Positions 27,375-36,378 of a stretch of DNA of 64,000 nucleotides are shown here, in pieces. The DNA is from an uncultured Solirubrobacterales bacterium (GTDB taxonomy: Bacteria > Actinomycetota > Thermoleophilia > Solirubrobacterales > 70-9), in assembly GCA_903939845.1 (NCBI GenBank), contig CAJAIJ010000053.1:1-64000 (forward strand). The letters are read 5' to 3'. Each line of letters opens with the position of its first letter. Positions within the stretch are counted from its first letter, which is position 1. Under the pieces are notes generated by a model. It did not search any database. It saw only the letters and a program-made list of their open reading frames with translations, and was not told the origin of the DNA. Position numbers and translations under genes: made by a program.

Positions 27375-27450
27375 ACAGCCTACCTATTGAGGCACCATCA
27401 GAGACCGGACCATCGCAATTGGGGGCATCCGGCCACGGCCGGCGCCGGTG

Positions 27451-27897
27451 CTAGATGGCTTCGAGGATCAGGTCAGGAGAGGGAATGTCGAGCGGCGTAT
27501 CGGCCTCATGCACCCACTCGACGACGCCGTCGGCGTCGATCAAGACCAGAGACCGGTTGGAGTGCCCGGCCTGATCGAGATAAGCCCCGTAGGCAGAGGC
27601 GACATTCCCCTTGGGCTCGAAATCGGCCAGGAGAGTCGTCTCGACTCCGAGCTTGTCACGAAAGGCGGCGTGGGCAAATGCCGAGTCGACACTGATTCCC
27701 ACCATCTCGACCCCCGCCTCATCCAGCTGCTGGGCGATCTTCTCGTACGCCGCGAGCTGATCCGTGCAGATGGGGCTGAAGTCGAGCGGATAGAAGACGA
27801 GGAGGAGACGACGGCCCTGGTAGTCCGAGAGGGATACCTCGCGACCGGAGTGATCCGGAAGGGTGAAGTCGGGAGCCTTCTGGCCGGACTCGATCAA
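27451..27897 (-). CDS. Single-cysteine peroxiredoxin (AhpE/BCP-like)
   Basis: A 148-residue thioredoxin-fold peroxidase. The peroxidatic cysteine is in [12 protein letters not shown] near residue 46 and is the only cysteine in the protein, as in AhpE-type 1-Cys peroxiredoxins. An external thiol such as mycothiol, mycoredoxin or thioredoxin must therefore recycle it. It reduces hydroperoxides. It overlaps the rpsO stop by four bases and lies between rpsO and pnp, which are normally adjacent. Confidence 0.9.
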   Translation of the reverse strand: MIESGQKAPDFTLPDHSGREVSLSDYQGRRLLLVFYPLDFSPICTDQLAAYEKIAQQLDEAGVEMVGISVDSAFAHAAFRDKLGVETTLLADFEPKGNVASAYGAYLDQAGHSNRSLVLIDADGVVEWVHEADTPLDIPSPDLILEAI

Positions 27898-28163
27898 TGC
27901 CTGAGTCCGAGGTCGGAAACGAGCTCGCGGTAGCGATCGAGGTCCGTCTTCTCGAGATAACGGAGAAGCCTTCGGCGCTTGCCGACCATCATCAGGAGAC
28001 CGCGCCTCGAGTGGTGGTCCTTCGCATGGGTTCTGAGGTGACCGGTGAGATCGTTGATGCGCTCGGTGAGGATGGCCACCTGGACCTCGGCCGAACCGGT
28101 GTCGCCGGGCTTGCGGCCGTACTTCTCTATGAGCTTTTCCTTGTTTTCCCTGGTCAGGGTCAT
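27894..28163 (-). CDS. rpsO: 30S ribosomal protein S15
   Basis: 89 residues from the ATG at 28163, exactly the usual S15 length; the frame upstream is a shadow of ribF. Motifs include [32 protein letters not shown] and the KRRRLLRYL helix. S15 binds the central domain of 16S rRNA early in small-subunit assembly. It sits between ribF and the peroxiredoxin gene. Confidence 0.97.
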   Translation of the reverse strand: MTLTRENKEKLIEKYGRKPGDTGSAEVQVAILTERINDLTGHLRTHAKDHHSRRGLLMMVGKRRRLLRYLEKTDLDRYRELVSDLGLRH

Positions 28164-28167
28164 CGAG

Positions 28168-29106
28168 TCATCCAGTCGTTGAGTCGGAGCCTTCTTCGGA
28201 GCCTCCGGGACGGTGGAAGGTAGCACAGACCCGCCCGGCATCCTCGACGTCCTCGGCCATCTGGGCGAAGAGGGCGTCTGCATCTTCAAAACGGCGCTCA
28301 CCCCGGAGACGTTCGACGAAGGCAACCCGGAGCTGGCGTCCGTAGAGATCGTCGTTCCTGTCGATGAGGTAGGTCTCTATCAGGACCCCCCTGCCGGTAT
28401 CGAAGGTCGGTCTGACACCGACGCTGACGGCGGCCGGGTGGCCATCGGCAAAAGCTGCGTAGACCCCGTGGCCGGGAGTGACCAGCCGATCATCCGGGAC
28501 GATGTTGGCGGTCGGATAGCCGAGTTCACGACCGCGCTGGTCGCCCTTGACTACCTCCCCCTGGACCATGAATGGAACCCCCAGGCAGGCCCGGGCCTCT
28601 TCCATGGCTCCGGCAGCAACCAGAGCCCTGATCCTGGTCGAAGAGACGGCTTCCCCGCCAACCTCGACCAGAGGAACGACGCGGGTCTCGAAACCCGAAT
28701 GAGAAGCCAGCATCTCCGGGGTGCCACTGGCACGGGTCCCGAAGCGGAAGTTCTCGCCTACCGAAACGGCTTCGGCGCCGAGGCTCTCGATCAGTATGTC
28801 CTCGATGAACTCCTCCGCGGTGAGGCGTGTGAACTCGCGATCGAACGGAATGACGACGAGTTCCTCGACGCCGATGCCCTCGAGAACGTCTCTCTTGACC
28901 TCGAAAGGCATCAGCAGCTTTGGAGCCGCGGTGGGATTGAGGACTTCCAGCGGATGAGGTTCGAAGGTCAGGACCGTGCTGCAGCCCTCGATCACGGCCC
29001 TGTGGCCGAGATGAACGCCATCGAAGGTACCGATTGCGATCCGCCGGGGCCGCTTTTCGGCCTGGCCGAGTTCGACCACCTCGATCCGGTTTACGCCAGA
29101 GCTCAT
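28168..29106 (-). CDS. ribF: Bifunctional riboflavin kinase/FAD synthetase
   Basis: A 312-residue protein. The N-terminal nucleotidyltransferase domain ([25 protein letters not shown]) makes FAD from FMN. The C-terminal riboflavin kinase domain ([45 protein letters not shown]) phosphorylates riboflavin. The length is normal. It lies between truB and rpsO, a common bacterial order. Confidence 0.95.
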   Translation of the reverse strand: MSSGVNRIEVVELGQAEKRPRRIAIGTFDGVHLGHRAVIEGCSTVLTFEPHPLEVLNPTAAPKLLMPFEVKRDVLEGIGVEELVVIPFDREFTRLTAEEFIEDILIESLGAEAVSVGENFRFGTRASGTPEMLASHSGFETRVVPLVEVGGEAVSSTRIRALVAAGAMEEARACLGVPFMVQGEVVKGDQRGRELGYPTANIVPDDRLVTPGHGVYAAFADGHPAAVSVGVRPTFDTGRGVLIETYLIDRNDDLYGRQLRVAFVERLRGERRFEDADALFAQMAEDVEDAGRVCATFHRPGGSEEGSDSTTG

Positions 29107-29119
29107 GAGGATCCGTTCG

Positions 29120-29989
29120 TCATGCCGGTTCGAGGACGACCTCTGGTCGGATGCGCCCTTCTGAATGTCTCGCTACCGCGATCACTGATCCCTGAAAGGT
29201 AAGACACACGGGCACTTCACTGCCTTCGGGGGGTTCGACGCCCTCCAGGGACCGCCCGAAGGAGATCTCCTCCCTCTGGGTCTCGTTCAGCTCGAGCGCA
29301 GGCAGGAAAGAGAGAGCTTCCCCGAGAGGTATCACCCTCTCCCCCGGCCCCAACTCCACCGACCCTATGGCCAGCCGTCTGAGTTCTTCGCAGTAGGCGT
29401 CGCCGAGGGTCTCGACGAGGGTCCGAACATAGGTACCGGAACTGACCTCGACCTCGAATCGGGCACGCTCTGGACCACCTCCTTGGCCATGCTCGACCCC
29501 GACCAGCTCTGCCGAGTGAATGGTCACGGTCCTGGTTGGCCGTTCCACGTCGGTCTCTCCGCGGTGAGCCTTCTTGTAAAGGCGTTCTCCATCCACCTTT
29601 ACCGCCGAAGTGAGGGGAACGGTCTGCTCGACCCTGCCCAACGGAAGTACCAGATCAGTCGGCAAGACTCCGGTTTCGGTCAGTTCTCCATCGGGGTCAC
29701 CGGTGGTCGAAATCCAGCCCAGCCTGGCCGTCGCCAGATAACGCTTCTGGAGGCCAAGAAGGTAGCGCTGCAGGCGGGTGGCCCTTCCGAGGAGGATCAA
29801 GAGCAGGCCGGTGGCGAAGGGATCGAGTGTCCCCGCGTGACCAGTCTTCATGCCGGTGCCGCGACGGATCCTCGCGACGACGTCATGCGAAGTCATTCCG
29901 GCCGGTTTGTCGACGGCGAGGATTGCGGCTCCGGTTCCCTCCGGAACCAGATCCGCGACCTCATCGAGCCGGGTCTTAACCGAGCTCAT
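29120..29989 (-). CDS. truB: tRNA pseudouridine(55) synthase
   Basis: About 289 residues from the ATG at 29989, which overlaps the end of the nrnA homologue. The upstream frame is a shadow of that gene. The catalytic aspartate is in GHAGTLDPFATGLLLILLG, preceded by AVDKPAGMTSHDVV. The C-terminal PUA-like region is short. It makes pseudouridine 55 in the T loop of tRNAs. Confidence 0.95.
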   Translation of the reverse strand: MSSVKTRLDEVADLVPEGTGAAILAVDKPAGMTSHDVVARIRRGTGMKTGHAGTLDPFATGLLLILLGRATRLQRYLLGLQKRYLATARLGWISTTGDPDGELTETGVLPTDLVLPLGRVEQTVPLTSAVKVDGERLYKKAHRGETDVERPTRTVTIHSAELVGVEHGQGGGPERARFEVEVSSGTYVRTLVETLGDAYCEELRRLAIGSVELGPGERVIPLGEALSFLPALELNETQREEISFGRSLEGVEPPEGSEVPVCLTFQGSVIAVARHSEGRIRPEVVLEPA

Positions 29990-30974
29990 CGCAAATTCGG
30001 CTGACGATCTCTTCCATCGTGAGGTCGGTCGAGCACCCGGCGGCACGCACGTGACCTCCACCCCCGAACGAACGGGCGATCTTCGAGACGTCGGTGGAGC
30101 CATCGGCGGCTCTGAGGCTGATCCGCCTCGCTGCTTCGCCGCGTGTCACCTGATCCTTGACGACTGCGGCGACCCGGACACCCTCGACAGAGCGGAGCTG
30201 GTCGATGATGCCCTCGGTCATCTCCTCGCCGGAACCGGTCTCCCGATAATCGCTCTCCGTTATGTAGGTGATGATCAGCTTTCCCCCGCACTCCGTCCTG
30301 AGCGATTCGAGCGCCCTACCCAGGAGGGCAACTTTCTCCAGTGGCATGCTCTCGAACAGACGACTGTTGACATCGTCGACGTCGACCCCGGCATCGAGCA
30401 AAGCGGCCGCAACCCGGTGGGTCCTGGGCGAAGTCGAGTCGTACATGAACTTGCCCGTGTCGGTGACTATTCCGACATAAAGGGCGCGAGCGATTTCGGG
30501 GTCGAGTCGTGCATCGAGCCTCTCGATCAGATCGAAGACGATTTCGGCGGTGCTCGAGGCCTCGGGATCGACGTAGTGGAGGTCGCCGAACCCCGTGTTG
30601 TCGTGATGGTGGTCGATATTGGCGACCATCCGTCCTCCCTCTCTCAGGAAGTCCACGGGCATGCGGTCGATGTTGCCGCAATCGAGGAAGATGACCACTC
30701 GATCACTCAGGTCTGCCGGGGCTTCGTGGAAGACGTTCTCGAGTGCCATATGGCGATACTCGGTAGGGAGCGGGAACTCCTTGGCCGCGAGGAACATCAC
30801 GGAATCCTTGCCTAGAGACTCCAACATTCCCTGCGTGGCCATGAGGGATCCCAGCGCGTCGCCGTCGGGGCCCTCGTGTGTCGTCAGAAGGAACTTGTCG
30901 TTCTCCCTGATCATGTCGGCAACTGCCCCGAGGTCTCCCCGGGCCGACCTCTGTTCGCGAGGGCTTCCGGTCAC
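29976..30974 (-). CDS. nrnA: DHH-family oligoribonuclease/pAp phosphatase (NrnA-like)
   Basis: A 332-residue DHH/DHHA1 phosphoesterase. Metal-binding motifs are LTTHEGPDGDALGS, FLDCGNIDRMP and NIDHHHDNTGFGD. The DHHA1 domain near the end has the glycine-rich GGGGHVRAAG. NrnA degrades nanoRNA and dephosphorylates 3'-phosphoadenosine 5'-phosphate. It overlaps rbfA by four bases and truB by 14 bases, forming the usual infB-rbfA-nrnA-truB set. Confidence 0.92.
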   Translation of the reverse strand: MTGSPREQRSARGDLGAVADMIRENDKFLLTTHEGPDGDALGSLMATQGMLESLGKDSVMFLAAKEFPLPTEYRHMALENVFHEAPADLSDRVVIFLDCGNIDRMPVDFLREGGRMVANIDHHHDNTGFGDLHYVDPEASSTAEIVFDLIERLDARLDPEIARALYVGIVTDTGKFMYDSTSPRTHRVAAALLDAGVDVDDVNSRLFESMPLEKVALLGRALESLRTECGGKLIITYITESDYRETGSGEEMTEGIIDQLRSVEGVRVAAVVKDQVTRGEAARRISLRAADGSTDVSKIARSFGGGGHVRAAGCSTDLTMEEIVSRICDELG

Positions 30975-31318
30975 CTCTGTCCTTCCTCCGGGTCGTCGAG
31001 AATCGCGGAGATCCTGAGGCCCCTTTCCACGGCTTCGTCGTATTCGAACCGCAGGGTCGGAGTGCGCTTCATCCTGGTTTCCGCGCCTATCGCCCGCTGG
31101 ATGACTCCGTGTGCCTTTGCCAGGGCCTCGAGAGCATCATCGCGAGCATCATCCCCTCCCAGAACGGTGAAGTAGACGCGGGCAGACCTCAGGTCAGGGC
31201 TGGTGTCCACGGCCGTGATCGTGACCATGTTGAGGCGGGGATCAGAGAGCGAAGTCAGCTCGTCACCGATCACTTCACGCAATACCTCGTTGACGCGGCG
31301 CATCCTGGATACAGCCAT
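30971..31318 (-). CDS. rbfA: 30S ribosome-binding factor RbfA
   Basis: A 115-residue KH-like cold-shock factor needed for 16S rRNA 5'-end maturation. Motifs include RRVNEVLREVIGDELTSLSDPR, VTITAVDTSPDLRSARVYFTVLG and TPTLRFEYDEAVERG. It follows infB by 15 bases and is cotranscribed with it. Confidence 0.94.
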   Translation of the reverse strand: MAVSRMRRVNEVLREVIGDELTSLSDPRLNMVTITAVDTSPDLRSARVYFTVLGGDDARDDALEALAKAHGVIQRAIGAETRMKRTPTLRFEYDEAVERGLRISAILDDPEEGQR

Positions 31319-31333
31319 GTCGCCTCCCGACGC

Positions 31334-33697
31334 TCAGGCCAGGGTCTGTTCAACCTGGCGTTTGGAGAAGAACTCGAGGACGTCCCCGACCTTGACGTCG
31401 GCGTATCCGTCGAGCACGACTCCGCACTCCTGTCCCTCCTCGACGGAGGAAACTGCGTCCTTGAACCGGCGGAGAGAGTCGAGCTTGCCCGTCCAGATCA
31501 CGGTGCCCTCGCGAACGAGACGGACATCCGCCTCTCTGGTGACCTGCCCCTCCGTGACCTGACAGCCGGCGATCTTCCCGATCTTCGATGCCTTGAAGAC
31601 CTCCTTGACTTCGGCTTCGCCAAGCGAATCCTCGACTTCGACCGTATCGAGCATTCCCTCCATCGCTGCCCTGAGATCCTCCGTGACCTTGTAGATGACG
31701 GAATAGGTCCTGACATCTACTCCCTCGGACTTCGCAGCCTTTCGTGCGTCGCTCAATGGACGGACATTGAAGCCGATGATGATTGCGCTGGATGCGGCTG
31801 CGAGCATCACATCTGACTCCGTGATCCCGCCAGTCTGGGCGTGGATGATGTTGATGGCGACCTGCTCCTGCGGGACCTTCGCTATCTCGTCTTGGAGGGC
31901 CTCAAGGGAGCCTGCAACGTCGCTCTTGAGGACGATGTTGAGCTCCTTGATGTCGCCCGACTGGGCCCGCTCAAAGATCTCGTCGAGCGTGATCTTCCGG
32001 GCCTGCCTGCGGGCAATTGCCTCGGCCTTCAGGCGGTTCAGCTTCTCCTGGGCGAGCTGACGGGCCTTGCGATCGTTCTCGACCGCCTGGACGAACTCTC
32101 CGGCGTCACAGACTCCATCGAAGCCAAGGACCTCGACCGGCATCCCGGGCACCGCGGCTTCGACCCGCACGCCGGCGAAGTCGTGCATTGCCCGAACCTT
32201 GCCCCAGATCGAACCGGCGACGACCGAGTCGCCGATCGACATCGTTCCTCGCTGGACCAGAACCGTGACTACCGGCCCCCGCCCGGGATCGAGGTGCGAC
32301 TCGATGACTGTTCCGGAGGCCGGTGCGTCGGCATTCGCACCGAGTTCTTCGAGTTCCGTGACCAGAAGGATCATGTCGAGGAGGCTGTCGATCCCCTCGC
32401 CCGTCTTCGCCGAAACGTCGCAGTAGACGGTGTCCCCACCCCAGTCTTCAGGGTTGAGGCCCTCCTGGGCCAGCTCGTTCCTGATCCGGTCGGGCTGGGC
32501 TCCCTCGAGGTCGATCTTGTTGACGGCAATAAGAACGGGTACGTCGGCCGCTCGGGCGTGGTCGATTGCCTCCCGCGTCTGTGGCATCACGCCGTCGTCT
32601 GCCGCGACGACGATGACTGCAACATCGGTGACTCGCGCGCCGCGGGCCCGCATTGCGGTGAATGCCTCGTGCCCCGGCGTGTCGAGGAAGGTGATCAGAT
32701 CCTCGTTGTGGTGAACCTGGTAGGCACCGATGTGCTGGGTGATTCCGCCGGCCTCTCCTGCCGCAACCTCGGTCTCTCTAATTGCGTCGAGCAGTGAAGT
32801 CTTGCCGTGATCGACGTGGCCCATGATGGTCACGACGGGAGGACGGTCCTCGAGACTCGCCTCATCGTCGTCGAAGGCAGGCGCTTCGGCCTCTTCCTCG
32901 GCCGCCGACACGATTTCGATCTTCCTGTCGTACTCGTCGGCTATCGCCTGGACCGATTCGTCCGTCAGCGTCTGGGTCAGAGTGGCCATCTCGCCCATCA
33001 TCATCAGCTTCTTGATCAGCTCGGCCGAGCTGAGGTCCAGGAGCTCGGCGAGATCACGGACGGTTACACCGGAGCTGACCTTGGTCGCAATGACCACCTC
33101 GGGCCCGGTCTCGACCGGACTTGGCTCCTCGAGGACGGGCTTCCTGCGCCTTCCGCCTCGCCGCCTCGGAGGCCTCTGCGGGGGCGGGGGCCCGCCCTGG
33201 TCCCGCCGCGCGGCCTGAGAGTCGATCACGACGCGGCGCTTCTTGCCTCCGGCAGAAGCCCCACCCGTATCCCCGGTGGGCGCCTGTTTGGAACCGGCAC
33301 CTCCTTCACCGGGCCGAACGGGCTTTGAAGAAGCTTGAGATTTCTTTCCGGCCGCAGGCTCCTTCTTGGGGCTGGACACAGGCCCTGCTCCACCACTGGT
33401 CTTCGGAGCGGGAGATGCACCCTCGGCCACATCGGCCTTCTTCGGCGTGGCTTTCTTGACAGCCGCCTTCTTCTTCGGTGCCTGCGCGGTCTCTGCCTTG
33501 GCGGCCGCACCTTCCTTGGCTGCTGCGGGCTTGCTCCCGGCTCCCCCATGGGTTGCGAGGGCCTTCAGAGCGACGTCCTCCTCGACGCTGGATGCGGCGG
33601 CCTTTGCCTCGATGCCGGCAGAGTTGAGGGCGTCGAGAAGCTCCCGACTCGTCACGCCCTGGGCCTTGGCGATCTCGTGGACCCGCTTGCGACTCAC
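31334..33697 (-). CDS. infB: Translation initiation factor IF-2
   Basis: A 787-residue GTPase that brings initiator tRNA to the 30S subunit. A short IF2-N domain ([21 protein letters not shown]) is followed by a basic Lys/Ala/Pro-rich region of about 130 residues and a second IF2-N module near 205-260. The G domain has [22 protein letters not shown] and NKID. Domains II, III and C2 are complete. The start overlaps the nusA stop (ATGA), which leaves no room for ylxR. Confidence 0.97.
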   Translation of the reverse strand: MSRKRVHEIAKAQGVTSRELLDALNSAGIEAKAAASSVEEDVALKALATHGGAGSKPAAAKEGAAAKAETAQAPKKKAAVKKATPKKADVAEGASPAPKTSGGAGPVSSPKKEPAAGKKSQASSKPVRPGEGGAGSKQAPTGDTGGASAGGKKRRVVIDSQAARRDQGGPPPPQRPPRRRGGRRRKPVLEEPSPVETGPEVVIATKVSSGVTVRDLAELLDLSSAELIKKLMMMGEMATLTQTLTDESVQAIADEYDRKIEIVSAAEEEAEAPAFDDDEASLEDRPPVVTIMGHVDHGKTSLLDAIRETEVAAGEAGGITQHIGAYQVHHNEDLITFLDTPGHEAFTAMRARGARVTDVAVIVVAADDGVMPQTREAIDHARAADVPVLIAVNKIDLEGAQPDRIRNELAQEGLNPEDWGGDTVYCDVSAKTGEGIDSLLDMILLVTELEELGANADAPASGTVIESHLDPGRGPVVTVLVQRGTMSIGDSVVAGSIWGKVRAMHDFAGVRVEAAVPGMPVEVLGFDGVCDAGEFVQAVENDRKARQLAQEKLNRLKAEAIARRQARKITLDEIFERAQSGDIKELNIVLKSDVAGSLEALQDEIAKVPQEQVAINIIHAQTGGITESDVMLAAASSAIIIGFNVRPLSDARKAAKSEGVDVRTYSVIYKVTEDLRAAMEGMLDTVEVEDSLGEAEVKEVFKASKIGKIAGCQVTEGQVTREADVRLVREGTVIWTGKLDSLRRFKDAVSSVEEGQECGVVLDGYADVKVGDVLEFFSKRQVEQTLA

Positions 33698-35415
33698 TCG
33701 GATTCGGCCTCCTCGACCTCTTCCTCGGCCTCAACCTGTTCCTCGGCCTGTTCCTCGGCCTGTTCCTCCGCGGCAACCTCTTCCTCGGCCTGTTCCTCCG
33801 CGGCAACCTCTTCCTCGGCCTGTTCCTCCGCGGCGACCTCTTCCTCGGCCAGGTCCTCGGCCTCCTCGGCCTCTTCGGACTCGGCCGCCTCATCAGAGGC
33901 CTCGAGAGCTTCGGCTTCCTCGTCGGCCTCTTCGGCCTCGTCGGCAACCGCCTCGTCGAGGTCCTCCTCAGATGGTGCGCCCTCATCCTCGATCTCGACG
34001 TCTGCCTCGGCCTCGACCTCTTCAGGGGCGGGTTCGGCGTCGAACACCGGCTCCTCGAAACCGTCCATGGCGCCTGCGACTACGGCCGCTACCTCTGCCT
34101 CGTCAGCATCGGGGTCGGCAAGCATGGAAACCTCTTGATCTCCGAGGTCGGCGAGGACCGCCACGAAGTTGGTCTCGAACCTGGAGAGAGCCTGATGCTG
34201 CGGAAGACCACAGTAGGTGGATCCACCGATGGCTGCGTTGGGACACCTTCGCCCGCTGGAAAGAACGGCCATGCACCGGCCATCGAACTCCTCCTCGCCC
34301 TCATACTCGTGGACGCTTTCCTCCTGGGCGAACTCGGTCTCGGACTTGATGTCGACCCGCCAGCCCGTGAGCCTCGCGGCCAGTCTCGCATTTTGACCGT
34401 CGCGGCCGATGGCGAGAGAGAGTTGGTCGTCCGGGACGACCACGATCGCCTGCATCTCCTCGTCGTCGACTATGACCTCTCGAACCCGGGCCGGCGAAAG
34501 CGCCTTGGCCACGAACCTCGCGGGCTCCTCGTTGTAAGGAATGATGTCGATCTTCTCGCCCCTGAGCTCTGACACGACCATCCGAACTCTGGATCCGCGC
34601 GGTCCGACGCAGGCTCCCACCGGATCGATCCCGTCAGCGTGGGAGATCACCGCGATCTTCGACCTGTATCCCGGCTCCCTGGCGACGCCCACGATCTCGA
34701 CGAGCTTGTCGGCGATTTCGGGTACCTCGAGTTCGAACAGTCCCTTGATCAGCTCCGGGCTACGCCTCGAAACGACCACGCTGGGACCCTTGGTCGAATC
34801 CGAAACATCGGTGATCACGGCCTTGACCCGCATACCGTGGTCGTACCTCTCGCTGTAGACCTGCTCCGACTTCGGCAGTAGCGCCTCTACCCGCTCCCGA
34901 AGCTGGACCAATGTGTAGCGCTTGTCTGACTGCTGGATCAGGCCGGTGATGAGCTCACCCACACGATCCTTGAACTCGTCGTACATCATCTGCCGCTCTG
35001 CTTCGCGAATGCGCTGGTAGATGACCTGCTTGGCCGTCTGCGCTGCGATTCGTCCGAAATTGTCCGGTGTTACGTCCCTGCTTTCGATCTGACTCTCGTA
35101 GGGAGCCAGGATTTCGGGATCGAGCTCGGGCTCCTCGGGCTCCCGATACTCGCCGGTCTCGGGATCGATAGTGCGTTCCTGCTCGGCCTTGGCTTCTTCG
35201 AGCAACTTGGCCTCGAGCTCTTCGGGGAGGATCAGCTCGAAGACGCGAAAGTCACCGGTTTCATGGTCGAGGTCCACTCGGGCATAACGGGCGGAGCCGG
35301 GACTCTTCCGGTATGCCGAAAGAAGGGCATCCTCGAGAGCGTCCATCAGGGTCTCGGCCGATATCCCCTTCTCCTGCTCGAGGGCGCGAACGGCGTCAAC
35401 GATCTCCTGACTCAT
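33694..35415 (-). CDS. nusA: Transcription elongation factor NusA with zinc-motif and acidic C-terminal extension
   Basis: A 573-residue protein. The N-terminal RNA polymerase-binding domain, S1 domain (about 135-200) and KH1/KH2 domains (to about 345; GACVGPRGSRVRMVVSEL and LAIGRDGQNARLAARLTGW) are standard. After them comes GRCMAVLSSGRRCPNAAIGG and YCGLPQH, a C-x7-C-x8-C-x4-H pattern near residues 370-395. About 150 residues dominated by Glu, Ala and Asp follow, including a tandem repeat. NusA controls pausing, termination and antitermination. The extension is not part of the core family and might serve a role like the missing YlxR or a protein contact; that is inference. Confidence 0.93.
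   Translation of the reverse strand: MSQEIVDAVRALEQEKGISAETLMDALEDALLSAYRKSPGSARYARVDLDHETGDFRVFELILPEELEAKLLEEAKAEQERTIDPETGEYREPEEPELDPEILAPYESQIESRDVTPDNFGRIAAQTAKQVIYQRIREAERQMMYDEFKDRVGELITGLIQQSDKRYTLVQLRERVEALLPKSEQVYSERYDHGMRVKAVITDVSDSTKGPSVVVSRRSPELIKGLFELEVPEIADKLVEIVGVAREPGYRSKIAVISHADGIDPVGACVGPRGSRVRMVVSELRGEKIDIIPYNEEPARFVAKALSPARVREVIVDDEEMQAIVVVPDDQLSLAIGRDGQNARLAARLTGWRVDIKSETEFAQEESVHEYEGEEEFDGRCMAVLSSGRRCPNAAIGGSTYCGLPQHQALSRFETNFVAVLADLGDQEVSMLADPDADEAEVAAVVAGAMDGFEEPVFDAEPAPEEVEAEADVEIEDEGAPSEEDLDEAVADEAEEADEEAEALEASDEAAESEEAEEAEDLAEEEVAAEEQAEEEVAAEEQAEEEVAAEEQAEEQAEEQVEAEEEVEEAESE
33758..33847. repeat. 30-base tandem repeat, three units, in the 3' part of nusA
   Basis: Three head-to-tail copies of a 30-base unit (33758-33787, 33788-33817, 33818-33847). 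Copies one and two are identical, and copy three differs by one base. Each encodes a glutamate- and alanine-rich decapeptide (EEVAAEEQAE type) in the acidic tail of NusA. Degenerate copies flank it. Such repeats are prone to change copy number. Confidence 0.85.
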
Positions 35416-35849
35416 CTGGATGCTCCTTTTCCTTTATTTGGTACGAGGTTGGATCGTTCGATGCTCTCGAACGGAATCCTGATCAACTGATCGTCACAGC
35501 CGATCGTCACTGCTTCCTCGTCCGATTCCATGATCGTGCCTGTAAAGCTCTTCCTGCCGTCGATCTCGAGTGAGGTCTTCACTCTTGCCCTCCGACCCTC
35601 GAACCGTTGGTAGTGCGCCGGTCGGGTCAGAGGCCGATTCGGCCCCGGCGAGGAGACCTCGAGGGCGAACTCCTCTCGGAGGGGTGCGAGGACATTGGTC
35701 ACCTTTTGGCAGATCTCGAGGGTGACCCCGTCGGGGTGATCTATCAGCAGGCGCAGGGCGCCTCCTCCGGCCTGCTCGACGGCGAGCAACTCGACATCGG
35801 GCATCTCATCGGTGATCTTTTCCTGGATCTCTGTCATCTCGGGCTTCAT
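35412..35849 (-). CDS. rimP: Ribosome maturation factor RimP
   Basis: About 145 residues from the ATG at 35849, which is preceded by GGAGGTGG. The open frame back to 35942 passes through a terminator hairpin and is not RimP-like. Motifs: VELLAVEQAGGGALRLLIDHPDGVTLE and ALEVSSPGPNRPLTRPAHYQRFEG. It assists 30S subunit assembly. It is first gene of rimP-nusA-infB-rbfA, with overlapping stops and starts. Confidence 0.93.
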   Translation of the reverse strand: MKPEMTEIQEKITDEMPDVELLAVEQAGGGALRLLIDHPDGVTLEICQKVTNVLAPLREEFALEVSSPGPNRPLTRPAHYQRFEGRRARVKTSLEIDGRKSFTGTIMESDEEAVTIGCDDQLIRIPFESIERSNLVPNKGKGASR

Positions 35850-35874
35850 TTCCACCACCTCCGCGTCAAGCCGC

Positions 35875-35898
35875 AAAAAAAGCGGGCTGAGCCCGCTT
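35875..35898 (-). terminator. Intrinsic terminator/attenuator in the rimP-nusA-infB leader
   Basis: On the minus strand AAGCGGGC, loop TCA and GCCCGCTT form an 8-base-pair stem directly followed by a T7 tract. It lies between dtd and rimP and ends only about 25 bases before the rimP start codon, just ahead of its Shine-Dalgarno sequence. It may end the dtd transcript, or act as an attenuator for the operon. Confidence 0.8.
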
Positions 35899-35922
35899 CC
35901 CGGCAACGTGGCATGGAAAAGC

Positions 35923-35935
35923 AACACCGAGTATA
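35923..35935 (-). promoter_or_regulatory. Possible -10 element for the rimP operon upstream of the leader terminator
   Basis: TATACT (minus strand, 35935-35930) is a good match to a sigma-70-type -10 box. Transcription from about 35923 would cross the leader hairpin before rimP. The -35 region is poor. Confidence 0.4.
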
Positions 35936-35961
35936 GCCGCACCCCAGAGCCGTGCGGACGG

Positions 35962-36378
35962 TCAGGCTTCGAGCAGGATGGTTACCGGGCCGTAGCAGTC
36001 CAGACCGATTGCCATATCGGCACCGAACACTCCCTTCCTGGCGGCCAGCCGTTCGCACACCAGGTCGTACAGCGGCTCGGCGTCCTCGGGTCGGGCCGCC
36101 GCTTCGAAACCCGGCCTGTTTCCCCTGGTGACGTCGGCAAGAAGGGTGAACTGGCTGACGCAGAGAACCTCACGGTCTCCCAGAGGGGCCCCGATCTTTC
36201 CACTCCCGTCATCGAAGACCCTCAGCTTCGAGATCTTGTCCGCAACCTTGACCGCGGCAGCCTCGCCATCCCCCTTTGCAACGCCGAGCAGCACGAAGAG
36301 GCCCTCCCCGATCTCGGAAACCTGCCTGCCTTCGACCGAAACCGATGCAGCTCTAACCCTCTGGACGACCGCCTTCAC
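35962..36378 (-). CDS. dtd: D-aminoacyl-tRNA deacylase
   Basis: A 138-residue DTD-fold enzyme. Motifs: VVQRVRAASVSVEG at the N-terminus, LCVSQFTLLADV (the SQFTL active-site motif), and NRPGFEAAARPEDAEPLYD (NxPxF-like motif). It removes D-amino acids, and glycine mischarged on tRNA-Ala, from tRNAs. The GTG start shares a base with the coaBC stop. Confidence 0.93.
   Translation of the reverse strand: MKAVVQRVRAASVSVEGRQVSEIGEGLFVLLGVAKGDGEAAAVKVADKISKLRVFDDGSGKIGAPLGDREVLCVSQFTLLADVTRGNRPGFEAAARPEDAEPLYDLVCERLAARKGVFGADMAIGLDCYGPVTILLEA

Noticed and set aside
33335..34349. Serine- or proline-rich plus-strand frames opposite infB and nusA
   Set aside because: They are mirror translations of the Lys/Ala and Glu/Ala tracts of IF-2 and NusA.
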